Of a stretch of 39,315 nt of DNA, positions 8,271 through 15,684 are shown piece by piece; the first letter of the stretch is position 1; each line of letters begins with the position of its first letter. The notes under the pieces were generated by a model, which worked only from the letters and a program-made list of their open reading frames with translations, had not been told where the DNA came from and did no database searches. Source of the DNA: JBEKSX01 sp049516635 (GTDB lineage: Bacteria; Bacteroidota; Ignavibacteria; Tepidaquicellales; OLB5). Where the stretch lies: positions 1 to 39,315 of the forward strand of contig JBEKSX010000013.1 in NCBI GenBank assembly GCA_049516635.1, written 5' to 3'. Made by a program: the position numbers and the translations under genes.

Positions 8271-8653
8271 GCCGACTCCTTTGCAGGCTTCGATAACAGC
8301 CGGCTCACTTTTTCTATCAGTTCATCGGGCGAAATGGGCTTTTCGACGAAATCATCCACAGGCACCATCTCGCTCGAACCGAAATCCATACCCACGGTCT
8401 TGGAGACCGAAGTGTACATGATAATCGGCGTTTTTATTCCTTCTTTCCTGAACCTCAGTGCGAGGAAGAAGCCGTCGTCGGGCTCATCCATCATTACATC
8501 CAGAACGATAAGGTCAGGATTTTTTTGTTTGACGATATTGTAACCGTCAGTTGGATTCAGCGCTGTTACAGCCTCATATCCTTTAGCCTTCAGTATCAGA
8601 GTGCTGGCTTCAAGGATATCAGGGTCATCATCAATTATTGCTATTAAAGACAT
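8267..8653 (-). CDS. Single-domain response regulator (CheY-like)
   Basis: 128 residues, only a receiver domain: acidic pair IDDDPDI near the N-terminus, phospho-acceptor aspartate in LIVLDVMMDEP, a conserved threonine in IIMYTS, and the lysine in VEKPISPDEL. There is no DNA-binding or enzymatic output, so it probably acts by protein contact or as a phosphorelay intermediate. It heads the hydCBA operon, overlapping hydC by 4 bp, and has a strong Shine-Dalgarno GGAGG (complement at 8658-8662). A likely partner is the histidine kinase at 3233-4615, which follows hydA on the same strand; this is inferred from position only. Confidence 0.88.
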   Translation of the reverse strand: MSLIAIIDDDPDILEASTLILKAKGYEAVTALNPTDGYNIVKQKNPDLIVLDVMMDEPDDGFFLALRFRKEGIKTPIIMYTSVSKTVGMDFGSSEMVPVDDFVEKPISPDELIEKVSRLLSKPAKESA

Positions 8654-8715
8654 TTGACCTCCAAAATTAATTATTTACGCATTACAAAATTACCAAAGAA
8701 AAGGACCCTAAACAA

Positions 8716-8727
8716 TGATTTATATCA
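8716..8727 (-). promoter_or_regulatory. FNR/CRP-type operator TGATTTATATCA upstream of hyd operon
   Basis: The dyad TGAT-N4-ATCA matches the core of FNR-type sites (TTGAT-N4-ATCAA). It is separated by 62 bp from the start codon of the first gene of the hyd operon. Two more sites of the same form sit at similar distances before the genes at 12230 and 37021. No Crp/Fnr-family gene lies in the window. Confidence 0.55.
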
Positions 8728-8819
8728 TGTTTTCCTGCAAAACAGTGTTATTTTGGGCATTTTTTATGATAGGGAATGAAAATGCCACAGATTCACAGAT
8801 GGGAAAACTAAAGTATATT

Positions 8820-8990
8820 GTCATTCCCACGAAAGTGGGAATCCGGATAACGAATGGGTACTTTCGGATTCCCCCACCTACGCCAGTGCTACGGTGGGCA
8901 GGCTGCTGGTCCAAATGACTCCTGTGGAGAGTTTACCCCGCCCCTTCGTCTTCGCTCAGGGCGGGGCGGGGATGACAGGCTGCGGGGATG
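8820..8990. repeat. Cluster of dispersed palindromic repeats
   Basis: The hairpin ATTCCCAC-GAAA-GTGGGAAT lies at 8823-8842. Further 'gggaatgaca' and CCCCGCCCC...GGGCGGGG pieces follow up to about 8990. Similar pieces occur near 1101-1146 and 1381-1408. This is a REP-like intergenic repeat with no coding content. Confidence 0.6.
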
Positions 8991-9057
8991 ACATGCGGGG
9001 CGGGAATGACATTTGTCAGGAACGTAATACAATTTCCACCGACGTTAATTTGTACGT

Positions 9058-9085
9058 TTGATATTACAAAATAATATGCTATAAT
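9058..9085 (+). promoter_or_regulatory. Possible housekeeping-type promoter for the T9SS gene at 9105
   Basis: TTGATA at 9058-9063 and TATAAT at 9080-9085 are spaced 16 bp, placing the start of transcription shortly before the ATG. The match is to the general sigma-70 form; promoter preferences in this lineage may differ. Confidence 0.35.
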
Positions 9086-9104
9086 AACAGGGGATTAAGC
9101 ATTT

Positions 9105-10505
9105 ATGATGGGGAAAATCAATAAAAACTTCTTTTCTGTTATCTTCTCTTACCTGTGCATTCTTATTATATTCATCGGGTTTAACTTTACAGATGCTCCA
9201 CCGCCGTTCGGCTGGTACCAGCAGTTTATGCCATTTTTAAATAACCAGTCTTTAAATGATGTAACTTTTATTGATAGTCTTAATGGTTGGGCAGTTACAC
9301 GGAAAAATACTCCGAATGATAGTGGCTATATACTTAGGACAACAAATGGAGGCGATAATTGGAATATCATCAACACACTTAATGTATTGTTAAAGCGAGT
9401 AGAATTTATTAACTCCAACACAGGGTTTGTATGTGGGTCAACTAGTAGTGGAGGTTATATGATAAAAACAACAAATGGTGGTTTGAATTGGTCCACAATA
9501 AACATATCTTTTTCAGTACCATTAAATGATATGTTTGTTCTAAATACAGATACAATTTGGATTGTAGATTATGCTATATATTCAGATATATATAGAACAA
9601 CAAATGGCGGTACAAATTGGGATTCACAGACTTCACTCTTAGGAAATTCAATAAACAAGATCTACATGTACAACCGCAACATTGGTTTTGCATGTACTGA
9701 TTTTGAATTATTCAAAACAACAAACAGCGGAACAAATTGGATACAGATATCGGGGACATCAAGTATTAATCCTTTTAATGATATGTTTTTTGCGGATAGT
9801 TTGGTTGGTTGGAAATCCAACTTATATGCCAGCGATACAAATATGGTAAAAACAACTAATGGAGGGTTAAATTGGTTTCCACAAAGACTACCATCAGGGG
9901 GCTTAATTCCACAGCCCAGTGGAATATATAAGTTCAGCAAAAATAACAAGGATACCATTAGAGGAACTGGAGCAAGTCTCAGATATGGACCAACAATTTA
10001 TAGAGGGATCATTTTTACAACCACAAACGGCGGAGATAATTGGTTATTCCAGCTGCCGGACACCTCATTTGGCATACCCTACTTTACCGAAATAGATTTC
10101 ATAAACAATAGGATTGGATGGTCATATACAAGTTATCAATCATCATCAAGTAATTGGATTTATACGGGAATACACACTACGGTTGGCGGGGATACGGTTT
10201 ATTATACAGGCATAGTTCAGCAAAGCAAGGATGTACCAAAGGATTTTATTTTAAGGCAAAATTACCCCAATCCATTCAATCCTCGCACTGTGATACCTTA
10301 CAGCTTGAAGTCAGCCGGATATGTAAGGATAATTGCATACGATATACTCGGCAGGGAAGTGCAGAGACTGGTTGACCAAAAACAAAGTGCGGGTGAGTAC
10401 GAAGTGGATTTTATGGGCAAGTTCTGTTCATCGGGAGTGTATTTCTACAGGATGACGGTGGATGATAGAGTATTAGATACGAAGAAAATGGTGCTTCTAA
10501 AGTAA
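9105..10505 (+). CDS. Secreted YCF48/BNR-like repeat protein with T9SS sorting domain
   Basis: 466 residues. The N-terminal hydrophobic stretch (NFFSVIFSYLCILIIFIGF) is a signal peptide. The body has repeated 'TTNGG.NW' units preceded by 'F.....GW/GF' strands (for example LRTTNGGDNWNII and IKTTNGGLNWSTI), as in BNR/YCF48 beta-propellers. The C-terminus is a T9SS sorting domain: NYPNPFNPRTVIPYSLK, AYDILGREVQRLV, GEYEVDF, SGVYFYRM and the final KKMVLLK. The product is probably exported across the outer membrane and displayed or released. Tandem ATGs lie at 9105 and 9108; either may be the start. The sorting domain lacks the repeat-encoded insert seen in the proteins at 2-685 and 15685-17823. 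Its biological role is not readable. Confidence 0.85.
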   Translation: MMGKINKNFFSVIFSYLCILIIFIGFNFTDAPPPFGWYQQFMPFLNNQSLNDVTFIDSLNGWAVTRKNTPNDSGYILRTTNGGDNWNIINTLNVLLKRVEFINSNTGFVCGSTSSGGYMIKTTNGGLNWSTINISFSVPLNDMFVLNTDTIWIVDYAIYSDIYRTTNGGTNWDSQTSLLGNSINKIYMYNRNIGFACTDFELFKTTNSGTNWIQISGTSSINPFNDMFFADSLVGWKSNLYASDTNMVKTTNGGLNWFPQRLPSGGLIPQPSGIYKFSKNNKDTIRGTGASLRYGPTIYRGIIFTTTNGGDNWLFQLPDTSFGIPYFTEIDFINNRIGWSYTSYQSSSSNWIYTGIHTTVGGDTVYYTGIVQQSKDVPKDFILRQNYPNPFNPRTVIPYSLKSAGYVRIIAYDILGREVQRLVDQKQSAGEYEVDFMGKFCSSGVYFYRMTVDDRVLDTKKMVLLK

Positions 10506-10578
10506 ATGGCAGAGGGCAGAAGCCAATGTTCAATTTTCAATGTTCAATTTTTCAATGAACAGTTAACTTCGTGTTTTG

Positions 10579-10593
10579 GTGTCTTAGTGGCAG
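10579..10593. repeat. Dispersed motif GTGTCTTAGTGGCAG, copy 1
   Basis: The same 15-mer occurs at 11779-11793. Its complement, with small changes, forms both ends of the GxxExxY cassette at 32981-33440 (TTTACCACTAAGACAC). These two solo copies may be remnants of such elements. Confidence 0.5.
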
Positions 10594-10682
10594 ATTATTA
10601 GCAAGAGAAAGAAAATGGAGAAATTAAATATAAAAAATTTAAACTAAATAAGATTAACAAAATTTTCAAAAGGGGGGAAATA

Positions 10683-11609
10683 ATGAAAAATAGAATTCTT
10701 TTATTGATACTGCTGATGCTGACTTTTCAAAAGGAATTCATTGCACAGCATTGGCTAACGGAAAATTATCCTTTCAAAACGGGTAATGTTTTTCTCATCA
10801 AAAGATATATTTATTCATCGGGGTCAGGGTCATATACCACTTATTCCAGGTCCACAGTAATTAAGGATACTATGGTAAATTCGAGGGAGTATTTCTTAAT
10901 AGACAACTATTATGACAACCTGAATAAAATGTGGCGGGTAGATACACTATCTGGAAATCTTTTTATGCTTGATCCTGCTAACGCTTGCCCTATATATGGT
11001 TATGAGAAACAATTCGATAGTCTTTGGGCTAGTAAAAATGATACATCTAATGGCTGCGGTTCGCAAAAGCTTGTATGTGTAGATACTTCGAACTACACGA
11101 TTTTTGATATTATTTGTCAGTCCAAACGATTTTATCTTACTGACATATTTCCAAATGGGTTTTCAACTTACAGCAGGACATACGTCAAAAATTTCGGATT
11201 AGCGTTTTATCAATGCACTTCTTATGTCTCGTGGGGTTGGGGTGGTACAATTTACACCTTAATAGGATGTGTGATTAATGGAATAATCTATGGTGATACA
11301 ACCATACCTATTGGAGTTAAGAAAATTAGTAATAATGTTCCAAAAAATTCTGCTTTAGAACAAAATTATCCGAATCCATTTAATCCCGTTACGAATATTA
11401 GATTTCAAATACAAGGAACCGCATATGTAAAACTTATAGTGCATGATATACAGGGAAAAGAGATTATGAGATTATTTGATGAGAAATTAAATAATGGGGT
11501 TTACAGTATCGATTTTTCCGGCAATGACCTGTCATCAGGAATATACTTTTATAGTTTGTTCATGGATGATAAAGTAATTGATACGAAAAAGATGGTGCTG
11601 ATTAAATAG
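10683..11609 (+). CDS. Secreted protein of unknown function with T9SS sorting domain
   Basis: 308 residues. A strong Shine-Dalgarno (AAGGGGGG) precedes the ATG. The signal peptide is ILLLILLMLTF, cleaved around FIAQ-HW. Residues about 25-205 form a domain I do not recognise, rich in Tyr, Ser and Asp with several cysteines (CPIYGY, NGCGSQKLVC, IICQSK, YQCTSY, IGCVING) that could form disulfides after export. The tail is a T9SS sorting domain: NYPNPFNPVTNIRFQ, HDIQGKEIMRLFDEK, GVYSIDFSG, SSGIYFYSL, KKMVLIK. It lies in the same direction as the preceding T9SS gene with a 177-bp gap containing a repeat motif, so it is probably transcribed on its own. Confidence 0.8.
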   Translation: MKNRILLLILLMLTFQKEFIAQHWLTENYPFKTGNVFLIKRYIYSSGSGSYTTYSRSTVIKDTMVNSREYFLIDNYYDNLNKMWRVDTLSGNLFMLDPANACPIYGYEKQFDSLWASKNDTSNGCGSQKLVCVDTSNYTIFDIICQSKRFYLTDIFPNGFSTYSRTYVKNFGLAFYQCTSYVSWGWGGTIYTLIGCVINGIIYGDTTIPIGVKKISNNVPKNSALEQNYPNPFNPVTNIRFQIQGTAYVKLIVHDIQGKEIMRLFDEKLNNGVYSIDFSGNDLSSGIYFYSLFMDDKVIDTKKMVLIK

Positions 11610-11778
11610 CGCCCGCTTGAGGCGGGTCCCTGCCCGACGCAGGCGCGGCGCTAAAGGCGGAAAGTGGTGAAGTGAGAAAAAGTGAATTATAAATGTCAAA
11701 GGACAAAGTAGAATGTTATCCGAAGGAGTCCTTTTGAACAATGTTCAATGTTCAATAAGTATTTATCTTTGTGCCTTT

Positions 11779-11793
11779 GTGTCTTAGTGGCAG
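11779..11793. repeat. Dispersed motif GTGTCTTAGTGGCAG, copy 2
   Basis: Identical to 10579-10593 and preceded by 'tttgtgccttt'. The terminal repeats of the GxxExxY cassette at 32981-33440 carry the same sequence in both orientations. Confidence 0.5.
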
Positions 11794-11965
11794 GTTGTTT
11801 CATTGTAAACTACAGAAAATTATCATTCGTTAATCGGATTTACTCGGACGGGTCTGCTTTTCACAATAATGACAGCTATTCTTTCCACAAATGCTAACGT
11901 TCTTTTTGTCTTGACACCCCGATGTACATCGGGGCAGGCGCCAAGAACCAAAAAAGTCAAGACTG

Positions 11966-12091
11966 GTGAAAAACAGCTAAAACTTCCGTTCAGCAGCTAA
12001 AAGAAAATAACTCATCCCGCTTAGAGCGGGATTCAAACAGATTTTCTTTTTTAACGCTGCTTCACTTCAGTTTATTAACGCTGTTTTTCAC
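11966..12091. repeat. Long imperfect inverted repeat with internal hairpin
   Basis: The left arm (about 11966-12008) starts GTGAAAAACAGC and ends AGCAGCTAAAAGAAAAT. The right arm (about 12041-12091) is its imperfect reverse complement (ATTTTCTTTTTTAACGCTGC ... AACGCTGTTTTTCAC). Between them lies a perfect hairpin, ATCCCGC-TTAGA-GCGGGAT (12014-12032). The right arm shares AACGCTGTTTTT with the palindrome at 19153-19178. It could be a non-autonomous mobile element or a structured RNA leader/terminator. Confidence 0.55.
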
Positions 12092-12155
12092 AGGTCGATA
12101 TGTAAGTTTTTACATGCTTCCTTCCCCCTTTGGTTAAGGGGGGAAAACACAATCC

Positions 12156-12167
12156 TGATAATTATCA
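12156..12167 (+). promoter_or_regulatory. FNR/CRP-type operator TGATAATTATCA upstream of kinase operon
   Basis: A perfect 12-base palindrome of the form TGAT-N4-ATCA, separated by 62 bp from the ATG of the histidine kinase. That is the same distance as the related site upstream of the hyd operon. Confidence 0.55.
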
Positions 12168-12229
12168 TTTTAATTTCAATTAATTCTCACCATTTTTGTA
12201 TTGTACGTGTGTAATTCACCATTATATAG

Positions 12230-14218
12230 ATGAAAAAGATATCTGCAAAGAGCATACAATCACAGCTAATAATCTACTTTACCATCGCTATACTTACCCC
12301 AACGCTCATTATCAGCATTATCGGTACCAAGCTTATCTACAACCAGATAGTCACCAGAGCCGAGAACAAAAGCATATCGGACCTGAACTCTGCACGCGAG
12401 ATATACAGGAACAAGATATCACAGATAGAGTATATTACCAGACTTACCGCAGCACGTAGTTTTATTATATCATCATTGATAGAGAACAATTCCGATACAC
12501 TGCAGAAAGAACTGCAGGTGACGCTAATGAGAGAAAAGCTGGATATATTTACTATAGTTGATAAAAAGGGCAGGGTGGTAAGCAGGGGACGGAACGCGTT
12601 CAAGTCGGGTGATACATTGTTAACGGATAAATTTATTCAGCGTGTCCTTGACTCCGGGAAGACCGTATCGGGGACGGATATTGTGCCTGCTGAAGAGCTG
12701 GCAAAGGAATCGTATGAGCTGGTGGATAAAGCTTCGATGAACATTATCCCCACCCCAAAATCGAAACCGAGAAAAGAACAGCATGAGACATCCGGGATGA
12801 TGATAAAATCCGCTTCACCGCTTTTCGACAGGAATAAGAACCTTGTGGGTGTACTTATGGGAGGAATACTGCTAAACAGGAATTACGAGATAGTGGATAA
12901 GATAAAAGAAGTTGTTCATGAAAAAGAAGTTTATAAAGGGCAGGAGATAGGAACTGCAACAATTTTTGAAAATGATTACAGGATATCAACCAATGTGAAG
13001 AACGAGGACGGCAGTTATGCTATTTCCACACTGGTGTCCGATGAAGTTTATGACAGAGTCCTGCTTGAAGGCGAGCGTTACGTGGGGGATGCATTTGTTG
13101 TCAATGCGTGGTATCTGGCGGCATACGAACCTATCCGAAATATCGATAACAACATTGTAGGAATTCTTTACGTAGGAATTCTGAAACAGCCGTTCAATGA
13201 TCTTATGCGAAGCACAATATTAACATTCTCAGGAGTTGCGGTAGGTGTGATACTGATTATAATTTTTGTAGCCCTCTTCATGACGAAAAGGATAGCACGT
13301 CCGTTAAGAAAACTGGAGGAAGTGGCAAAGAAGATAACCGACGGTGATTACAAAGCGAATTTTTCCATTAAGGCACCGCGTGAGATAGATAATCTTGCAC
13401 AATCTCTGAACAAAATGTCAATCGAACTCGAGAAGGAAAAGAACGAACTGGAAAGCTGGGCAAACAAGCTTGAAGTAAAGGTTGAGGAAAGGACCGATGA
13501 ACTGAAAAAGATACACGAACAGCTGTTCAGGTCTGAAAAACTTGCATCGCTCGGTAAGCTTGCTGCAGGCGTGGCGCATGAAATAAATAACCCGCTCACG
13601 GGAGTATTGACTAACAGCAGTCTGTTACTGGAGGACCTGGACGCAAATGACCCGAGACGCGAAGATGTGGAGGTGATAGTAAAAGAAACCATCAGGTGCA
13701 GGGAAATTGTAAAACGGCTCCTCGATTTTGCGAGACAGACCAAGCCCCAGAAGAAGCTAACGAACATCAACTCGCTTATAGATAATATAATTTTGCTAGT
13801 GAGGAATCAATCCTCTTTCCGAAATATAACTATAGAAAAGAACCTTGATGAAAATATCCCGGAAATAATGGCTGACCTTGACCAGATACAGCAGGTCTTC
13901 ATAAATCTAATTTTGAATGCATCGGATGCGATGAATGAGGGCGGAACATTAACGATAGAATCGAAGCTTACAGCAAGCAAAGATTACATAGAGGTTAAGT
14001 TTACCGATACAGGCATCGGTATACCCGATGAAGTAAAAGCAAAGATATTCGATCCGTTCTTCACTACAAAGGGGCACGGAACCGGGCTCGGACTCTCGAT
14101 AAGCTACGGCATCATAGAACGCCACGGCGGTAAGATAAGCGTTGACAGCAAGCCCGGCAAAGGAACAATATTTACAATCCATCTACCTGTTCAAAATATC
14201 GAAGAGGGAGATGACTAA
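12230..14218 (+). CDS. Cache-domain sensor histidine kinase (NtrB-like partner of the next gene)
   Basis: 662 residues. First membrane segment about 13-35 (IIYFTIAILTPTLIISIIG), a large periplasmic Cache-type sensor domain (about 40-325), second membrane segment about 326-350 (FSGVAVGVILIIIFVALFM), HAMP (KRIARPLRKLEEVAKKITDG), coiled coil, HisKA with GVAHEINNPLTGVL (histidine about 449), then the ATPase with NLILNASDAM, DTGIGIP and GTGLGLSISYGI. It autophosphorylates in response to an external ligand and should phosphorylate the NtrC-type regulator that starts 3 bp after its stop. No good Shine-Dalgarno precedes the ATG. Ligand unknown. Confidence 0.9.
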   Translation: MKKISAKSIQSQLIIYFTIAILTPTLIISIIGTKLIYNQIVTRAENKSISDLNSAREIYRNKISQIEYITRLTAARSFIISSLIENNSDTLQKELQVTLMREKLDIFTIVDKKGRVVSRGRNAFKSGDTLLTDKFIQRVLDSGKTVSGTDIVPAEELAKESYELVDKASMNIIPTPKSKPRKEQHETSGMMIKSASPLFDRNKNLVGVLMGGILLNRNYEIVDKIKEVVHEKEVYKGQEIGTATIFENDYRISTNVKNEDGSYAISTLVSDEVYDRVLLEGERYVGDAFVVNAWYLAAYEPIRNIDNNIVGILYVGILKQPFNDLMRSTILTFSGVAVGVILIIIFVALFMTKRIARPLRKLEEVAKKITDGDYKANFSIKAPREIDNLAQSLNKMSIELEKEKNELESWANKLEVKVEERTDELKKIHEQLFRSEKLASLGKLAAGVAHEINNPLTGVLTNSSLLLEDLDANDPRREDVEVIVKETIRCREIVKRLLDFARQTKPQKKLTNINSLIDNIILLVRNQSSFRNITIEKNLDENIPEIMADLDQIQQVFINLILNASDAMNEGGTLTIESKLTASKDYIEVKFTDTGIGIPDEVKAKIFDPFFTTKGHGTGLGLSISYGIIERHGGKISVDSKPGKGTIFTIHLPVQNIEEGDD

Positions 14219-14221
14219 AGA

Positions 14222-15619
14222 ATGAAAGCGAACATACTGATAGTGGATGATGAGGAAGTCGTATGCAAGAGCTGTGAAAAGGTTTTCAAGAGAGCCGGGC
14301 ATGACGTTCAATATGTCCTCAGCGGGAAGGAAGCTATAAGGGTCCTTGAAACACAAACCTTCGATGTAGTATTCACCGACCTTAAGATGATGGATATCGG
14401 CGGGATGGAAGTTCTTCAGACCGTGAAGCAGAAATACCCCGATACTATAGTTGTAATAATCACGGGTTACGCAACGATAGCTTCAGCGGTCGAGACCATG
14501 CGTTACGGAGCATTCGATTACCTGCCCAAGCCATTTACGCCATCGGAGCTGCTGGCTGTCCTTGACAGGGCGATGGAGAAGAGGAGACTGATACAGATAA
14601 CATCGAGCACATACGATTATTCTGCCGATACGGGTTTCCAGGGACTGATAGGAAGAAGTCCCAGAATAGCAGAAGTATACAATCTTATTTCAAAAGTAGC
14701 TCAGACGGACAGCACGGTTTTAATTATTGGCGAGAGCGGAACGGGGAAGGATCTTACAGCTAAAGCTATACACAACCTCAGTGATAGAAAAGATAATAAA
14801 TTTTTCGCGATCGATGTTTCGACGTTATCAAGCACGATACTGGAAAGTGAGCTGTTCGGGCACGTGAAAGGTTCGTTCACGGGTGCTTATGCCAACAGGG
14901 AAGGTGTTTTTGAAGTGGCTGATAATGGTACCATCTTTCTGGATGAGATAGGCAACTTACCGCTGGAGACACAATCGCGTTTGCTCAGGGTACTGCAGGA
15001 GAAGGAATTTATCCCTGTCGGAAGCACAACGGTGAAGAAAGTAGATGTAAGGTTGATATTTGCCACGAACCAGAATCTGAAGCAGCTTGTGATAGATGGG
15101 AAATTCAGGGAAGACCTGTTTTACAGGCTGAATGTGTTCCCGATAAAGCTTCCCTCGCTGCGTGAAAGACGGGAAGATATTGCAGAGCTGACGATGCATT
15201 TCCTGAAGAAGTACTGCGAAAAGATAGGCAGGGAGGTACCCTCTATTAATATAGATGCGATGGAGATGCTGGTAAACTACCACTGGCCGGGAAACGTAAG
15301 AGAGCTTGAGCATACTATAGAGCGTCTTACCATTCTCATGGAAGGAAATGAAATTACACCAGCTCACATATCTAACGCTTTATTTAAAACGGAAACCTAC
15401 TCGAAATCTTCGGTACCCAGAAATATATATGAATTGAACGCTCTCAAAAAACGAATAAGAGAATCTTCCATACTGGAAATCGAAAAGCTTTTCATACTTG
15501 AGTCACTCATAAAGAATGACTGGAACATTTCCAGAGCAGCGCAGGATGTGCATATGCAGAGATCGAATTTCCAGTCATTAATGAAGAAGTATAATATAAC
15601 AAAACGGACGGGGATGTAA
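14222..15619 (+). CDS. NtrC-family sigma-54-dependent response regulator
   Basis: 465 residues. The receiver domain has its phospho-acceptor aspartate in VVFTDLKMMD (residue 53) and lysine in LPKPFTPSEL. The AAA+ activator domain has Walker A GESGTGKD (about 170), the sigma-54 contact loop as GSFTGA (about 216; the usual form is GAFTGA), Walker B TIFLDEIGN, and arginine-finger regions. The C-terminal Fis-type helix-turn-helix includes NISRAAQDVHMQRSNF. It remodels RNA polymerase-sigma-54 at -24/-12 promoters when phosphorylated, presumably by the kinase just upstream. Target genes are not known; a weak -24/-12-like sequence occurs at 19183-19198. Confidence 0.93.
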   Translation: MKANILIVDDEEVVCKSCEKVFKRAGHDVQYVLSGKEAIRVLETQTFDVVFTDLKMMDIGGMEVLQTVKQKYPDTIVVIITGYATIASAVETMRYGAFDYLPKPFTPSELLAVLDRAMEKRRLIQITSSTYDYSADTGFQGLIGRSPRIAEVYNLISKVAQTDSTVLIIGESGTGKDLTAKAIHNLSDRKDNKFFAIDVSTLSSTILESELFGHVKGSFTGAYANREGVFEVADNGTIFLDEIGNLPLETQSRLLRVLQEKEFIPVGSTTVKKVDVRLIFATNQNLKQLVIDGKFREDLFYRLNVFPIKLPSLRERREDIAELTMHFLKKYCEKIGREVPSINIDAMEMLVNYHWPGNVRELEHTIERLTILMEGNEITPAHISNALFKTETYSKSSVPRNIYELNALKKRIRESSILEIEKLFILESLIKNDWNISRAAQDVHMQRSNFQSLMKKYNITKRTGM

Positions 15620-15674
15620 TACATTACCCGTCCGTTCCCGCTATACGCGTCTGACCACTTTCGGTGGTCTGACG
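15603..15674. terminator. Two hairpins between convergent genes
   Basis: AACGGACGGG (15603-15612) pairs with CCCGTCCGTT (15627-15636) around the NtrC-gene stop codon. A second stem, CGTCTGACCAC/GTGGTCTGACG (15648-15674, one mismatch, loop TTTCG), follows just before the end of the convergent gene. There is no T-run, so the termination role is inferred from position. Confidence 0.45.
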
Positions 15675-15684
15675 AGTACGATGG

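Larger units (their letters stand above)
8654..9104. other. Divergent spacer with promoter sites and REP-like repeats
   Basis: 451 bp between the minus-strand hyd operon and the plus-strand T9SS gene. From left to right it holds the Shine-Dalgarno and leader of the hyd operon, an FNR/CRP-type site (8716-8727), a cluster of palindromic repeats (about 8820-8990) and a possible promoter (9058-9085). I see no coding sequence. Confidence 0.6.
11610..12229. other. Gene-free spacer with repeats and kinase promoter region
   Basis: 620 bp. From left to right: a GC-rich palindromic element directly after the stop (about 11611-11660), two 'aatgttcaat' copies, the 15-mer motif at 11779-11793, a 'cttgacaccccgatgtacatcggggcag' element containing CCCCGATGTACATCGGGG (11916-11933), the long inverted repeat 11966-12091, and an FNR-type dyad at 12156-12167. 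No coding sequence is evident. Confidence 0.55.
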
